A DNA stretch of 64,000 nucleotides from Phallus indusiatus (lineage: Eukaryota > Basidiomycota > Agaricomycetes > Phallales > Phallaceae): assembly GCA_027605045.1 (NCBI GenBank), contig JAQFWX010000045.1, positions 1 through 64,000 of the forward strand, given 5' to 3'. The notes beneath the pieces were generated by a model that did no database searches, had not been told where the DNA came from, and saw only the letters and a list, made by a program, of their open reading frames with translations. Below, in pieces: positions 13,083-23,544 of this stretch. A program made the position numbers and the translations under genes. The first letter of the stretch is position 1, and each line of letters begins with the position of its first letter.

Positions 13083-13120
13083 GGGCGCTAAGGGTAGTCG
13101 AATCTACGTGTCCTCTACCT
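13083..13120 (-). repeat. Right terminal inverted repeat of the MITE
   Basis: 38 bp from GGGCGCTAAG to CCTCTACCT, followed directly by TA. It pairs with 12525-12563. Confidence 0.88.
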
Positions 13121-13224
13121 TACAACTATCAACATAATCAGCCTTTTTGCGTTGAATAAAATGCGGAGTCCCTGCTCCATGACAGCTATTCATTATATTT
13201 TCTCTTTTTCGCCTTTTGGCTGGC

Positions 13225-14694
13225 ATGGTACTACAGACCAGGATCGCTCTTTTCTTCATACTGCTCTGCGCAAATGCAGTCTTTGGACATGACGGATCTT
13301 ATCGTTTGAGGGATATCTACGTTGGCGAGGATTTCTTGGAACAGTTCTTTTTTTCTGATTTCAATGATCCAACCCACGGTCGCGTCGTTAGTCTTCCATT
13401 GACAAACTTTGAAGGGGCTCTCTGAGTCGTGCTCACGCTAACCGTTGTAGAATTATCTTTCTAAGGATGAAGCCCTGTCTAAAGGACTCGTCTCTTGTAA
13501 GAAGGATTTTACCCTCTAACTTACTGATTAATTCTGGGTTCCACCAATAGACACCGACTCCAAGTTCTTTATGCAAGCTGACCACACTAACGTTGTTCCT
13601 CCGGATGCCCGTGGTCGTGATAGTATTCGGATCCAATCCAATGCTTCCCATGAAGAGGCAGTTATCATCTTGGATCTTAACCATATGCCTGCTGGTATGT
13701 ATACGTTGAATACTTCTGAGAATTCTTATGACTTTACTTGTCAGGTTGTGCCACTTGGCCGGCATTCTGGACGATAAGCAGCACGGGCCCATGGCCCCAA
13801 GGAGGTGAAATTGACAGTGAGTTACGAATATGATTTGACTAAAGTTACTTCATAAACTGTCATCCTTTATATTCAGTCATTGAAGGTAGGCATTTTGGAG
13901 ACCGATAAAAATCCCTCTGAAACAGTCATTAGGTGTCAACCTTAATACACGGAACCTTGCTTCGTTACATACCACGCCGGACTGTACAATGCCAGAAGAC
14001 CGATTTATGCTTGGGTATTTCCAGTCTTTCCTTCTTATTAGGACACTTGCCTTAACGTTTGCTAGCCGAACTACTTCCACTAACTGTGATACTAATGTCA
14101 ACTTCAATCAAGGTTGCGGCGTGAATTTCACAGCTGCAACTTACGGTTATCCATTCAATGAACACGATGGTGGTTGGTAGGTCATCTGTTTTGATAATAC
14201 TCAGCTCCTCTCTCTTATTCGTGTATTTCTCACTCGAAGGTATGTGTTACATCGATCTGACTGGGGTATTCGGATATACTTCTGGTCCCGATACGATTTC
14301 ACAGTACCTTCGGAAGTTAGTAATCCCAGAGGAAGAATTCGTCCAAGTTTCGAATGGGGATTTCCTGAAGCAGTCTTCCCATTCACTGAAGACTGTAGTC
14401 CTGATCATTTCAATGCCCATCAAATTATTTTCGATTTGACCTTCTGTGTGAGTAGCCAACAAGATAATCTCATTTGAGTTTTCTGAATTGGATTAGGGCG
14501 ACTTTGCTGGAGCGTTATATCCTACGTCTGGTTGTCCCGGAGTATGCGAAGACTGTACGAAATACACTTTCTTTATATACATCAATGACGGCGCTGATAC
14601 ACCTCTAGTCGTGAACAATAATCCTGAAAAGTTTACGGAGGCCTACTGGGAAATAAACTCTTTGCTCGTATACACACCCGACGCCGATTACTGA
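13225..14694 (+). CDS. Secreted GH16 endo-beta-1,3(4)-glucanase-like protein
   Basis: Glycoside hydrolase family 16 enzyme, expected to cut or remodel beta-glucan outside the cell. The signal peptide is ALFFILLCANAVFG after MVLQTRI. The mature protein begins YRLRDIYVGEDFLEQF. Family landmarks in order are DFNDPTHGRVNYLSKDEAL, RGRDSIRIQSN, LDLNHMPAGCATWPAFW, the catalytic signature GEIDIIEG, LHTTPDC, GVNFTAATYGYPFNEHDGG, WGIRIYFWSRYDFTVP and CGDFAGALYPTSGCPGVC, ending YWEINSLLVY. Both catalytic glutamates are present. The second sits in a 9-nt micro-exon (13877-13885). At least eight introns were inferred. No GPI signal is evident. The 5' flank is a MITE ending 104 bp before the ATG. Confidence 0.88.
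13877..13885 (+). other. 9-nt micro-exon of the GH16 gene carrying a catalytic glutamate
   Basis: Between an upstream exon ending GAAATTGACA and a downstream exon starting GTGTCAACC, only TCATTGAAG restores the GH16 signature E-I-D-I-I-E-G. It is preceded by an AG acceptor and followed by a GTAGGC donor. Skipping it would remove three residues, including the acid/base glutamate, without shifting the frame. Confidence 0.8.
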
Positions 14695-14875
14695 TTAATT
14701 CGACAATCAGCTATTCCTACCTCTTACGTTCCTTTCCATTCCATCCATCTCTTCTTTGCAACTTCATGCGGTGAAATAAAGTATATTTACAACGGCTCAA
14801 TTTACTATTAATTAGATAGCTATAACACCATGTTCTCTGGGTATCCAATCAATTATATACTTTCCAGGGTATTTT

Positions 14876-16197
14876 CTATTCAGGTGACAGTCTGTTAACA
14901 TCAAGAGAGTCAAGCTCTGATCTCTTTACACGAACACGACTTCCGACTGGCTTATGCTCGATTGACGTAGTAATCGATTTATACGCGGCCAGCTCATTTT
15001 GTAAAGATGCTGTAGCCGTCGCAAGGACCTCTCGTTCCCGAGTAGATTGAAGAAGTTCCTTGAGGAATTGATTCAGCGAAATGGATGCATAAACTACAGA
15101 AACTCATACATGTTTTGTTTCTGCCAATTCCGTACGGATCCTGTCTACGTAGTGTATCTTTTGTTGAGGATTCTTATGACTTAAGACCTATAATCTAATT
15201 AGCTCTTAACAACGGACTATATATATTGTGCAAACCTCTGCGTTGAATCGTGATAAATGTTCCGCTTCAGCCTCTGCTAGTTCGTTCCTCTGTATCAAGG
15301 CAATAACTTCTGATAACAGGTCGGCATGGGCTTCTTTATACCGCATCGCGTCTTCCAAAGCATCAGATAGACTGTAAACGTTCAAATTTCGAATATTTTA
15401 AGAACCAACGTTTAGTTACTTACCGTACAACTTCCTTTTCAAGGAGAGATTCGTTCCTGTGACTTTGAGATACGAGTTGGGTTAACCGCTGGATATTTTG
15501 TGTATCCTTTTTCAAACTTGTTTCCAGTGATGCCATTTGTGCTTGCTGTTCCGTCACTCGTGAACTAAGGGACGTGCACTTGGTTTGGCTCTCCGTTGCC
15601 TGATCCATCGCGAGAGATAATTCTTCAGATATTCGACCATTATCCGCCTTTACCTCGGCCAGATCTTGCACCAGGCGGCCCTGTTGTAGAAGCACATGAT
15701 GCTGTAGCTCGGAAAGCTTTGAGGCTTCAATATCAGATATGATATATGAATCGAGGATGTTGTCGTTGTGTGCTTGGCAAAGCCTTAGACGAAGTAAGTT
15801 GTCTATTTCAGCCTGGCTCAGGTTGTTTTTCTCTCGTAGGTCCGCAATTTCGATCTCGTTTATATCAATCATCAATGCCAAAGCGCGCAACTCGTCCAGA
15901 TCACCAAACGGATTGAAGGCCAACCTCTCAGATTCCAAATCTTCCACGAGAGCTTTCAAGACGAGTTTTTCTTCTAACGATTGTCTGCAGAGATCAGATA
16001 CATGTTCAATAACTGTGTCACGATCCGCTAAACGACGTTCCAGGCGAAAAATTCGGAATTGGGCAGCTAAATAGGCTTCCTTGAGTTGGTCGTGCTCGCT
16101 CAACGAGGTGGAGTTTTTCCTCAGGTCACTATAGGCTTCCGTAATGCGCAAAACCAGATCCCGAATATTAGATAATTCTTCGTGGGTCAGTTGCAAA
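14876..16197 (-). pseudogene. 3' part of a coiled-coil gene with HMMR_C-like end, split by the Helitron
   Basis: This half encodes a long heptad-rich coiled coil (LTHEELSNIRDLVLRITE, RIFRLERRLADRDTVIEH, ADLREKNNLSQAEIDN and beyond). Near the C-terminus is a segment like the hyaluronan-mediated motility receptor C-terminal domain (ILSHKNPQQKIHYVDRIR), ending VNRLSPE. That domain binds microtubules or centrosome partners in animals; the fungal role is not known. Introns lie at about 15110-15240 and 15370-15422. The frame is open with no ATG at its start, because the true N-terminus lies at 22109-23118 beyond the Helitron. The product is expected to be truncated unless the element is spliced out. 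Confidence 0.7.
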
Positions 16198-16210
16198 CAA
16201 GGGTGGAATA

Positions 16211-16226
16211 GCGCGGCAAGCCGCGC
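16211..16226 (-). repeat. Hairpin at the Helitron 3' terminus
   Basis: GCGCGGC-AA-GCCGCGC is a perfect 7-bp stem with a 2-nt loop, 13 nt from the inferred end of the element. This is the position of the termination hairpin in Helitrons. Confidence 0.85.
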
Positions 16227-19200
16227 ACGTGTTAAAGGTTATATCCGAGTACTTGTATTCAAAGCAAAACTTCATTATATACTACATTGGATGTTTTTGT
16301 ACTATTTTCATTCAATAAAACCTTGACTCTCTCTGAATTTGTTGCCCTTGAAAAAGCAACATATAACTGTCCATGTGAAAATACCGAATATCTCAAATCA
16401 ACTCCAACTGTTCCAAGAGACTGTCCTTGAGACTTATTGATAGTCATTGCAAAGGCTAATCGCACTGGGAATTGTCGCCGACAAAGAACAAAAGGTAATT
16501 GAGTACCTGATGTCAGAGTGATTCGTGGGATAAAAGCAAGATTCCCAGCTCCAGGCCCGGTTAAGATCCTGACTTGTAAAATCTTGTGACGCATCTGAAG
16601 TAAGCGCAATCTGGTACCATTGCACAAACCCTGGCCAGGATCTAAATTTCGCAAGAGCATCAAAGGAACTCCAACCTTCAGCTCAAGCTTGCCTAAGGGT
16701 AAACCTCCAATGGAGATGGAAGTGAGATAGTCTGTGGGGTAGGGAATGTCTCCATCTTGGTTTCCAGAGTCATCACGTACGCTATCAGCACTGTTATACA
16801 CCTTGGCCTCTCCTGGATAGTTTGTCAAAATAGATGCATTGATATCATCTACTTCAGAGTTTCTGGGACAGAGAATAGCGCGCTCCAGATAAAATTGATC
16901 CTGACGATTGATAAAATCAGGATAAATTTCCGAAATCAAATTCTGAGTCTCAGGGCCAGTTCGCATACGTTCGGGAACAGTAAGCATACCATCTGGAGGT
17001 AAATCTCTAGCATGACCAACATCAAGGAGCCATTGAGCGAAATGGGCAGAATTTGGATCCTGTGCTTCAATACGCATATTCTCTCTAAGATGCAACAGTG
17101 GTACGCTGCCAGAGTACAGATTGTTGAATGCAGGCATTAATGATCATGTGTTTGGAACCTTTTCGACAACTGGGAGAGTCTGCTGGAAATCACCACCCCA
17201 TGCAACAGTAATTCCTCCAAAAGGCTTATTAGGCTGATCACAAAAGTCGCGTAAAGTTCGATCAACACATTCCACCACATGACGATGCTGCATAGGAACT
17301 TCATCCCAGATAATGAGATCAGCTTTGGCTATCATCTTGGCCTTGTCATCTGATTTTCTTGGAGAACAAACAGAACCCTCAGAGATTTCAAGGGGAATTC
17401 CAAACATGTTATGAGCTGTTCGACCACCGGTGAGGATGAGGGATGCAATACCTGAAGAAGCGACACACAGGACAATAAGATTTCTGGCTCGTAAAGAAGC
17501 AAGAGTATTCCAGACAAAGGACTTTCCAGTACCTCCTGGACCATTGAGGAAGAATAGCTCCCTGCTTTTGGATAACAGATTCCTCAATTGCATCAAAGGC
17601 AGCACGCTGCTCCAGGTTTAAAAGTGGAAGGTTCCACTCAATGATCACAGTCTGCTCCTGGACATCATACATCTGTTCAGCAATAAATCGATTTGGATGA
17701 AGAATGGGATCCCAATCGAAAGCAGGAAGCGGCATCGCTGGGAAATCATTCAAGCGCCGATTGGAGCGTGATAGGATTTGGTTGAGTTTGTAAAGTCCCA
17801 AGTCATAAATCTGATCCTCGGTAGGATCTGGCTGATGGTAGTGATGAACCAAGGCATACCGAAGATCATCGCAGATAAATGCTTTGAATCGTTCCATAAC
17901 TCATGCGGCATAGTGGGTTGACAGAAGAGTAATAGTCGCAAAGAGATAGCGAAGCTCCGACCGGTACGAATATTTGAAGCCTCCCGGAGACATGCACGCC
18001 ACTCGGAATCATCCTGAATCAGACCACGGGCAAGGCAGGCAGCTTGAAAAGTAGGATGAACAACACCATCAAAAGTGCGAAGTGACTCATAGGAAGTTGC
18101 ACCACGAACAACCGTGAGGAGAAGTCGAAGATAATATCTCTCGCCAGCCATAGGACTGACCCAGTGAATACGTCCAATGCATTCATGTCTCTGTCTGATA
18201 GTCCATTTATGCTTATTTTCATTCCAGACATAAGATTCGGGAATCTGGATATAAAGATACTGGCGAGCATGTTCATCAACCTCATTGAGAGTGAAGTAAC
18301 CCATAAGCATTGTCGTCTTAGTGATAGCTCTGTCCCTGATATCGATAACATCATCATTTTCATCAAAGATTACTGTTTGTTCTTGATCCAAATGGACAGG
18401 CAGAGGGATGACAGCTGGATTCATCCCATGAACATCAAATTCCATTATACGCCAAATGGCCTCATGAGCGCTAACATAACGTGCATTTGAATATTGTTCA
18501 ATCTCATCGATAGACCGACCAAACTGCATGGTAATGCGATCATGACCCTTGTAAAAATACTTGTGCATATACTTGATGGATTTGACATTGAAAGTCAACT
18601 CCACATTGATATGACACTAAAAAAGGAAAGCAAAGCCAGCAATAGGGAACGACATAGCCATTATGGAGAACATGATTGCGATGTTGATGGATACGACCAT
18701 TGTCAGGACGTGCATACTGGGGATATCCCTCCTCATTCACACTCGTAGTATCACGAAATGGCTTAGGAAAGCGCTACATTTTCCGTTAACCATGCAAGGA
18801 GCGTTGGGATTAGCGGCACCGCAAGGACCATGCATCATATATTTGGTGACCAAAGCATGAAGTCTGGGATGGGTCTGAGGATCAGGAATTTGAGCAGAAA
18901 TGAGAGAATCGACATCTTGTGGAGTATGGAATTTATAATCTCTTTCTAACCATAACATCAAATGCATATGAGGGAGACCACGCTTTTGAAATTCAATGAC
19001 GTAGACATAGGCAGCAACTTTTCCAAAAAATATGGTTTAGTGATGAGATGGAGAAGGGCCTTCATCTTCATCAAGAAGACACGATTGACCAAATCAGGTC
19101 TATCAGCATAAGTCTGACCGGCTCCAAATTATTGACAATCTCAGGCCATTGAGCTGCTGTCATAGTGAGGAAAATATCACCCGAACCCTTGTCCTGACAA

Positions 19201-20461
19201 TTGCAAATGAATTCTGAAGTTTCATACGCATATAACGTGAGCTACCGGTGTGTGATGCTGGAAGGATGAATTTTTCCAAGGTTAGCGGCCACTAAATTGC
19301 CATCGTCAGCGAAATAAGTCTCCTCAATTGTTTTATAGAGATCAGCGCGAAGCTGTTTCTGATTTCTCCTGAGATACTCAAGACGTTGCTCCTCTGCAGC
19401 TGCCCATCCATCCACAATAAACTGCATGAACAGTTTACCTGCAAGAAATAATTTGCGAGTTGAGCGGACGGGGATAAATGATAAGCCAAGTATTTGACCA
19501 TTGTCGCAGTCTTTTCTCCAGCCTCTGTTTGATATCTGATCCGAGGATGCCACCCAAGCTCACCGCTGAAGAGAAGAACATAATGAAGAGGAAATAGAGA
19601 GCATTAAGAGATGTGATGGTAAAAGATTGTCCATTAGTTCTCTGAATGGTACTTCACGTGGTCGGGTTTGGCCACATTATCAGGAACTAAAGCTGCAATT
19701 TCATCCCCCGTAGGCAAATTATTTGTGCGTTGATCGGTAGTAGGATCATAGGATATGAAAATTTCGAACCTGTTGTTATTTTGGCCTGCATCACGTAAAC
19801 GTTGCATCGCATTCTTGTATTGTTGGACATAAGGATTGTGTTCCATCATATCCTGCAGAATATGTAGAGTGGCAGCATCAAGAACCACAGCACCATTCCG
19901 ATCACGATTACGGTCCATCCTGACTCGAAGCATCCACAGAATCATAGATATAAAGTTGAGCATACACCGCCTGCTCAAGATTCTCCGCCAATAAAGGGTG
20001 ATGACGGTGATATAAACTCCTTGTAAATTGAGTGCGTATGGACCACCACCCTGAAGAAGGGACTGATCCCAGGTAGCTTGTAAAGATGTAAATGCCAGAG
20101 CAGAGTTGTACCGGCGAATGTTTGTCCTGAATGAGACAGCCTGAGGTGTTTGATCTGTAAGCAAAGACTGCAAAGAGGTGGTGGTGGTAGAAAATCAGTA
20201 AGTTGAAGTTTGCCTTCCATACAGCACATGCCAAAAGGAGATTATTTCTTGATTTGCCCAGACACTCCATATACCAATGCAATGCCTGACAGCCACCACA
20301 TATAATATTCATAGGACCACAATCGAACCTGGGAACATTATCCTGAACATTTCCACGTGCAGCCAAATTATGAAGTTTGAACTGATCGCAAGTGAAATTT
20401 CCAGGTTGTGGTGGTGGAATAGGGCGAACAGGCAGGCGTAAAGGAGCATGTGGAGGTGGAG

Positions 20462-20540
20462 GAGCAGGAGGAAGGAGGAGCAGGAGGAAGTGGAGGAGCA
20501 GGAGGAAGTGGAGGAGCAGGAGGAAGTGGAGGAGCAGGGG
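20462..20540. repeat. Tandem repeat, 18-nt unit (GGAGGAGCAGGAGGAAGT type)
   Basis: Three to four near-identical copies of an 18-nt purine-rich unit lie in the Helitron leader. On the coding strand they give a low-complexity Ser/Leu- or Pro-rich tract. Their long plus-strand Gly/Arg frames are a by-product of composition. Confidence 0.75.
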
Positions 20541-20597
20541 AGGTTCAAGAGCACGAACGGGAGCAGGGGCGCGAGCAGGAGCAGGGACAGGAGGGAT

Positions 20598-20647
20598 AGG
20601 AGGTGCAGGAGGTGCAGGAGGTGCAGGAGGCACAGGAGGCACAGGGA
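20598..20647. repeat. Tandem repeat, 9-nt unit (AGGAGGTGC / AGGAGGCAC)
   Basis: About five copies of a 9-nt unit lie directly downstream of the 18-nt repeat in the same Pro-rich leader of the Helitron protein. Confidence 0.7.
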
Positions 20648-22108
20648 GAACAGGGGCAGGAGGTGGAGATGGAGGGTTAGGAGCAAGGGCGCATGGGAGC
20701 AGGAGCGAGGAGGAGAGGAGGACGCCCACGTCCACGTCCACGACTGGGCCCAGCAGTAGCATTTATATCAGGAGCTGGAGGCATTCTAATCCCTCTTCCT
20801 CTTCCCCGTGTTGCATTCATAACCAACATTGAGGCATCAGCTGCTGCACGTAATGTGCTACTCCAGCAGATCCAACAACAGGTGCTGGAGCAGGAGGAAT
20901 AGCTGGTAGCAGTTGAGCCCGTATCTGTGCAACCATCGTACGTGGTGTCAGATCTTGGAAAGGATCTGCATCGGGAATTTGTGATTGAGGGCGGAAGGCA
21001 ATTGAGGGAAAAGAGGTGGTAAAGGAGGCTGAGGGTTCTGAGCATTTGCAGCACGCTCACGTCTCTAGCAGGGGTCATGATACGGCTTGCACGCTCAGCA
21101 GCACGCTCGTGCGTCCGATTACGCTCAGGTGTCGAGGCGGATCCCTAAGCCAAAATGAATATTTTATTGAAAGAATAAATAAACAAACATACATTTATCA
21201 GAAACAGAATATTCTGAAAGGAGATGGCAAGAGAACAGCAATATGATGATAAGCTATAAAGAAGAGTTGAAAATTGAATTTTTTTAGAAAAAATAAAAAT
21301 AATTTACTTACAGAAGGAACAAAAAATATTTCTGTGAAAAAGAAATACCAAATAGAGCCAAAGAAAATCCAGAACCACAGGAAACCACAGGAAGCCAAGA
21401 CCAAAAGGAAATCCAGGAAGATGCTTAGATGGAGCCCAGCCAAGCCCCCACCGAGTACTATCGCAAGCAGCTCCACCAGGGAATTCGCCGCAGACAGTGC
21501 TGAGATATAAACACCTATATATGACTCGAGGCTAAATCTGACAGTCAAGACTATCAAGAAACAGTCCGAGTTAGGCTACTCGCACCGCAGTGTGAGAGAG
21601 GTACTTGGCAGCAGCGAACTAAGGCTGCGCAGGCGCACTTCACACACTATAGGCTTGATCTACCTGGGTCACTCTTATCAAACACTCAAGCGTCCAAAAG
21701 GCTAAGCAGAAAAAACACAGAAAAAAGTCAGGAAGGAAGAGGGGGATCAAAAAATAGAGAGGTCGAAAGCCAGGACGGAAAGAGAGCCAGAAAGGGGAAA
21801 AAGCCAGGAAGGAGCTATGAAAATAAAGAGAATTTGTTAAGGAATATATTATTTATTATGAAAAGGATAATTACACACTCTAAACAGAAAGATGTAGGTT
21901 GTAAATGGGAAGGAAAGCTAACAAATGGTGGGGGGAGAAGGGAAGGGGATGGGCCGAAAAACCTGCATAGTCTGCCAGCAGTCTGCCAGCCCTCTGCCAG
22001 CTCACTACTTCGTGCTGAAGGCATGTTGCTTACATCAGCGCTTCACACACCGGTGGCTCGGCTTCGCCTCGCATTGGCCAGAGCTCGGCTGCGCCTCGCG
22101 CCAAGAAT

Positions 22109-23118
22109 TACGTAATTAATTTGTCAGCCTTCTACTTAGTCATCGTTGCCTTTTCATTAGTATTGATCAGATCGAAGTTGTTCTTCGTTCCTCGTTACTG
22201 ATTCGAGCTTCTGCTGCGAGGCTTTTAGTTGTTCTTCAGTCGCTCGGAGTTGGGATATAACCGATTCCTGTGATGTGTTATGTTGTTTGGCTTGAACGGA
22301 TGCCTTCTTGACCTCGTTTTCTAACTTTGTCGTCAGGCTGTGCAGGTCGACTTTGTGTTTGGCTTCCAATTGACGTATGGTCTTCTTCAGCTGGTCAATC
22401 TCTTGGTGGTTTGAGCGGTATCTGGTTTTCTCCTGGTCGACGGCCTCGAGTTTAGATTTCAAAGACTTGATCTCCGTCTTATCGTGGTTCGTCACCTTCA
22501 TCATGTCCTTTAGTTTGCGCTCTGCCGCATCCAATTGCTTTTGTAGCTCTACGGAACTGCCAGCATAATTCGAGAATTCCTTTCGACACCGACATGTCTC
22601 TCGTTCTGCAGTATGCTAAAAGAAATGAGGTGAGCAAGGTAAGTTCGGTAATCCATAGTAGTCAAACTTAACATGTCTTATCTCCTTCTCCTCAGATTCG
22701 TATTCAGGCATTGCCACGCGAGTATTCTTGCGAGCCTTGCATGTGGTTTAGCGCTTTAATCATTCGTAAGGAGGAAAGACGGTTGCTGGCATAAATACAT
22801 ACTGCGGGAGTTCTTGCCAATGAGCCGTCAACTTCCGCTCGCAATGCAGCATTAATTTCCGTCAGAGAGGCTAGCTGCCGATCTTGCTCAGCTAATTTGT
22901 CTTCGTATTTGCGCAGCGTCTTCTTGTGTTCGTCCAATATGTCCTGATTCCTTGTTTTTAATATCCCTATCTACACTTGGATAAGTTATAGATCTTCGAA
23001 CAATGTTGATCGTTACCTGTTCCAGCAGGTATGAAGTCGTATTTGAAGTCCCAGAAATTTCGGGTGCACCCGAACAAGTCGAGACAGGTCCCAGATTCTC
23101 TTCAGTAGAACTCTCCAT
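22109..23118 (-). pseudogene. 5' part of the Helitron-split coiled-coil gene
   Basis: Start codon at 23116-23118 (MESSTEENLGPVST). Exons encode LDEHKKTLRKYEDKLAEQDR, ALRAEVDGSLARTPA, MPEYESEEKE, then HTAERETCRCRKEF and a long coiled coil ending QLKASQQKLES. A last intron (22132-22199) leads to a 23-nt exon piece (22109-22131, KADKLIT plus two bases), and the Helitron begins there. The remaining part of this exon is at 14876-16197. All frames are open and introns are canonical, so the gene looks recently functional. Reading past the insertion point meets a stop almost at once. Confidence 0.7.
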
Positions 23119-23544
23119 GAATTTGAAGGAATGTGTTCATTAGCTTAAACTCTTACTATTTCTTTCCTTTGCAATCCTTTCCATCTTGATTTGTCTCGGC
23201 CAAAAGAACGACTTGAGAGGACCACGACGTTTACAAGTTGGGGAAAGACTTTAAAGATTGAACAAGTCCTAGTCGCGACGCGATCGGCGTGTCCACTGCC
23301 GGTATTGCCGAAAACCACCACGTGATCAAATAATGTTGATTTAGAGTCACGTGGACCACGCGTCAAGTCACATGTGACTTCCGCTGTGTCTACACTTGCA
23401 CTTATCTACCAGAAATTATCTATTGAATTTATGATATTGACATTACATGGCTCCTCAATGTCACCTTTTTGGTATGCTTTTATGTGTTGTTCCACCGAGA
23501 AGGCATAGCTGCTAGATTCCCAATGAGGATCAAGTAAAAATACC
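23119..23544. other. Spacer between the coiled-coil gene and the PPR gene
   Basis: The 426-bp spacer holds the promoter of the coiled-coil gene and the 3' UTR of the PPR gene. A few CACGTGA/TCACGTG-like E-box words occur at about 23320-23372 (ccacgtgatc, gtcacgtgga). No gene was recognised. Confidence 0.4.

Larger units (their letters stand above)
12525..13120. mobile_element. 596-bp MITE with 38-39 bp inverted repeats and TA target duplication
   Basis: The two ends are near-perfect inverted repeats beginning AGGTAGAGGACACG, and they differ by one substitution and one single-base gap. The dinucleotide TA flanks both ends (12523-12524 and 13121-13122), as expected for Tc1/mariner-type insertion. 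The interior is AT-rich and has no credible open frame for a transposase, so this is a non-autonomous element. It fills most of the divergent promoter between thymidylate synthase and the GH16 gene. The high identity of its ends suggests a fairly recent insertion. Confidence 0.85.
16259..21078 (-). pseudogene. Helitron RepHel protein, broken into several frames
   Basis: Reading the minus strand from 21078, a Pro/Ala-rich leader is followed by a zinc-knuckle stretch (CGPMNIICGGCQALHW, about 20270-20330). The Rep domain has the HxH motif in HMHLMLWL (18950-18975) and a catalytic-tyrosine motif region KYMHKYFYKGHD (18541-18580). The PIF1-type helicase has Walker A GPGGTGKS (about 17520-17545), Walker B-like IIWDEVPM (about 17295-17320), WGGDFQQTLPVV, LHLRENMRI, TINKSQGQSL and YVAFSRAT near its end. 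The parts occupy at least three frames and frame changes are frequent, for example two within 60 bp near 17100-17150. As written it is not a functional autonomous transposase. Consensus errors like those seen in host genes could account for some of the breaks. Confidence 0.85.
16198..22108 (-). mobile_element. Helitron, about 5.9 kb, inserted in a coding exon
   Basis: Rolling-circle transposon transcribed on the minus strand. It encodes remnants of a Rep/PIF1-helicase protein. Its 3' end carries the expected hairpin (16211-16226, 7-bp GC stem) 13 nt from the terminus, which reads CTTG rather than the usual CTRR. The 5' end is near 22106-22108 (minus strand ATTCTTGGCG), so a canonical TC start would be 2 bp inside. 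Limits were set by the host gene: deleting 16198-22108 rejoins an A|T target and restores the coiled-coil frame without a stop. A non-coding leader of about 1 kb (21130-22108) lies before the protein, with GC-rich short repeats at 22050-22100. Confidence 0.85.

Noticed and set aside
20392..20832. Long plus-strand Gly/Arg-rich open frames opposite the Helitron leader
   Set aside because: They arise from the GGAGCA-type tandem repeats on the other strand and have no domain.
23320..23372. CACGTG-like words as a defined regulatory element
   Set aside because: Such hexamers occur by chance at this length, and nothing else supports a specific factor.
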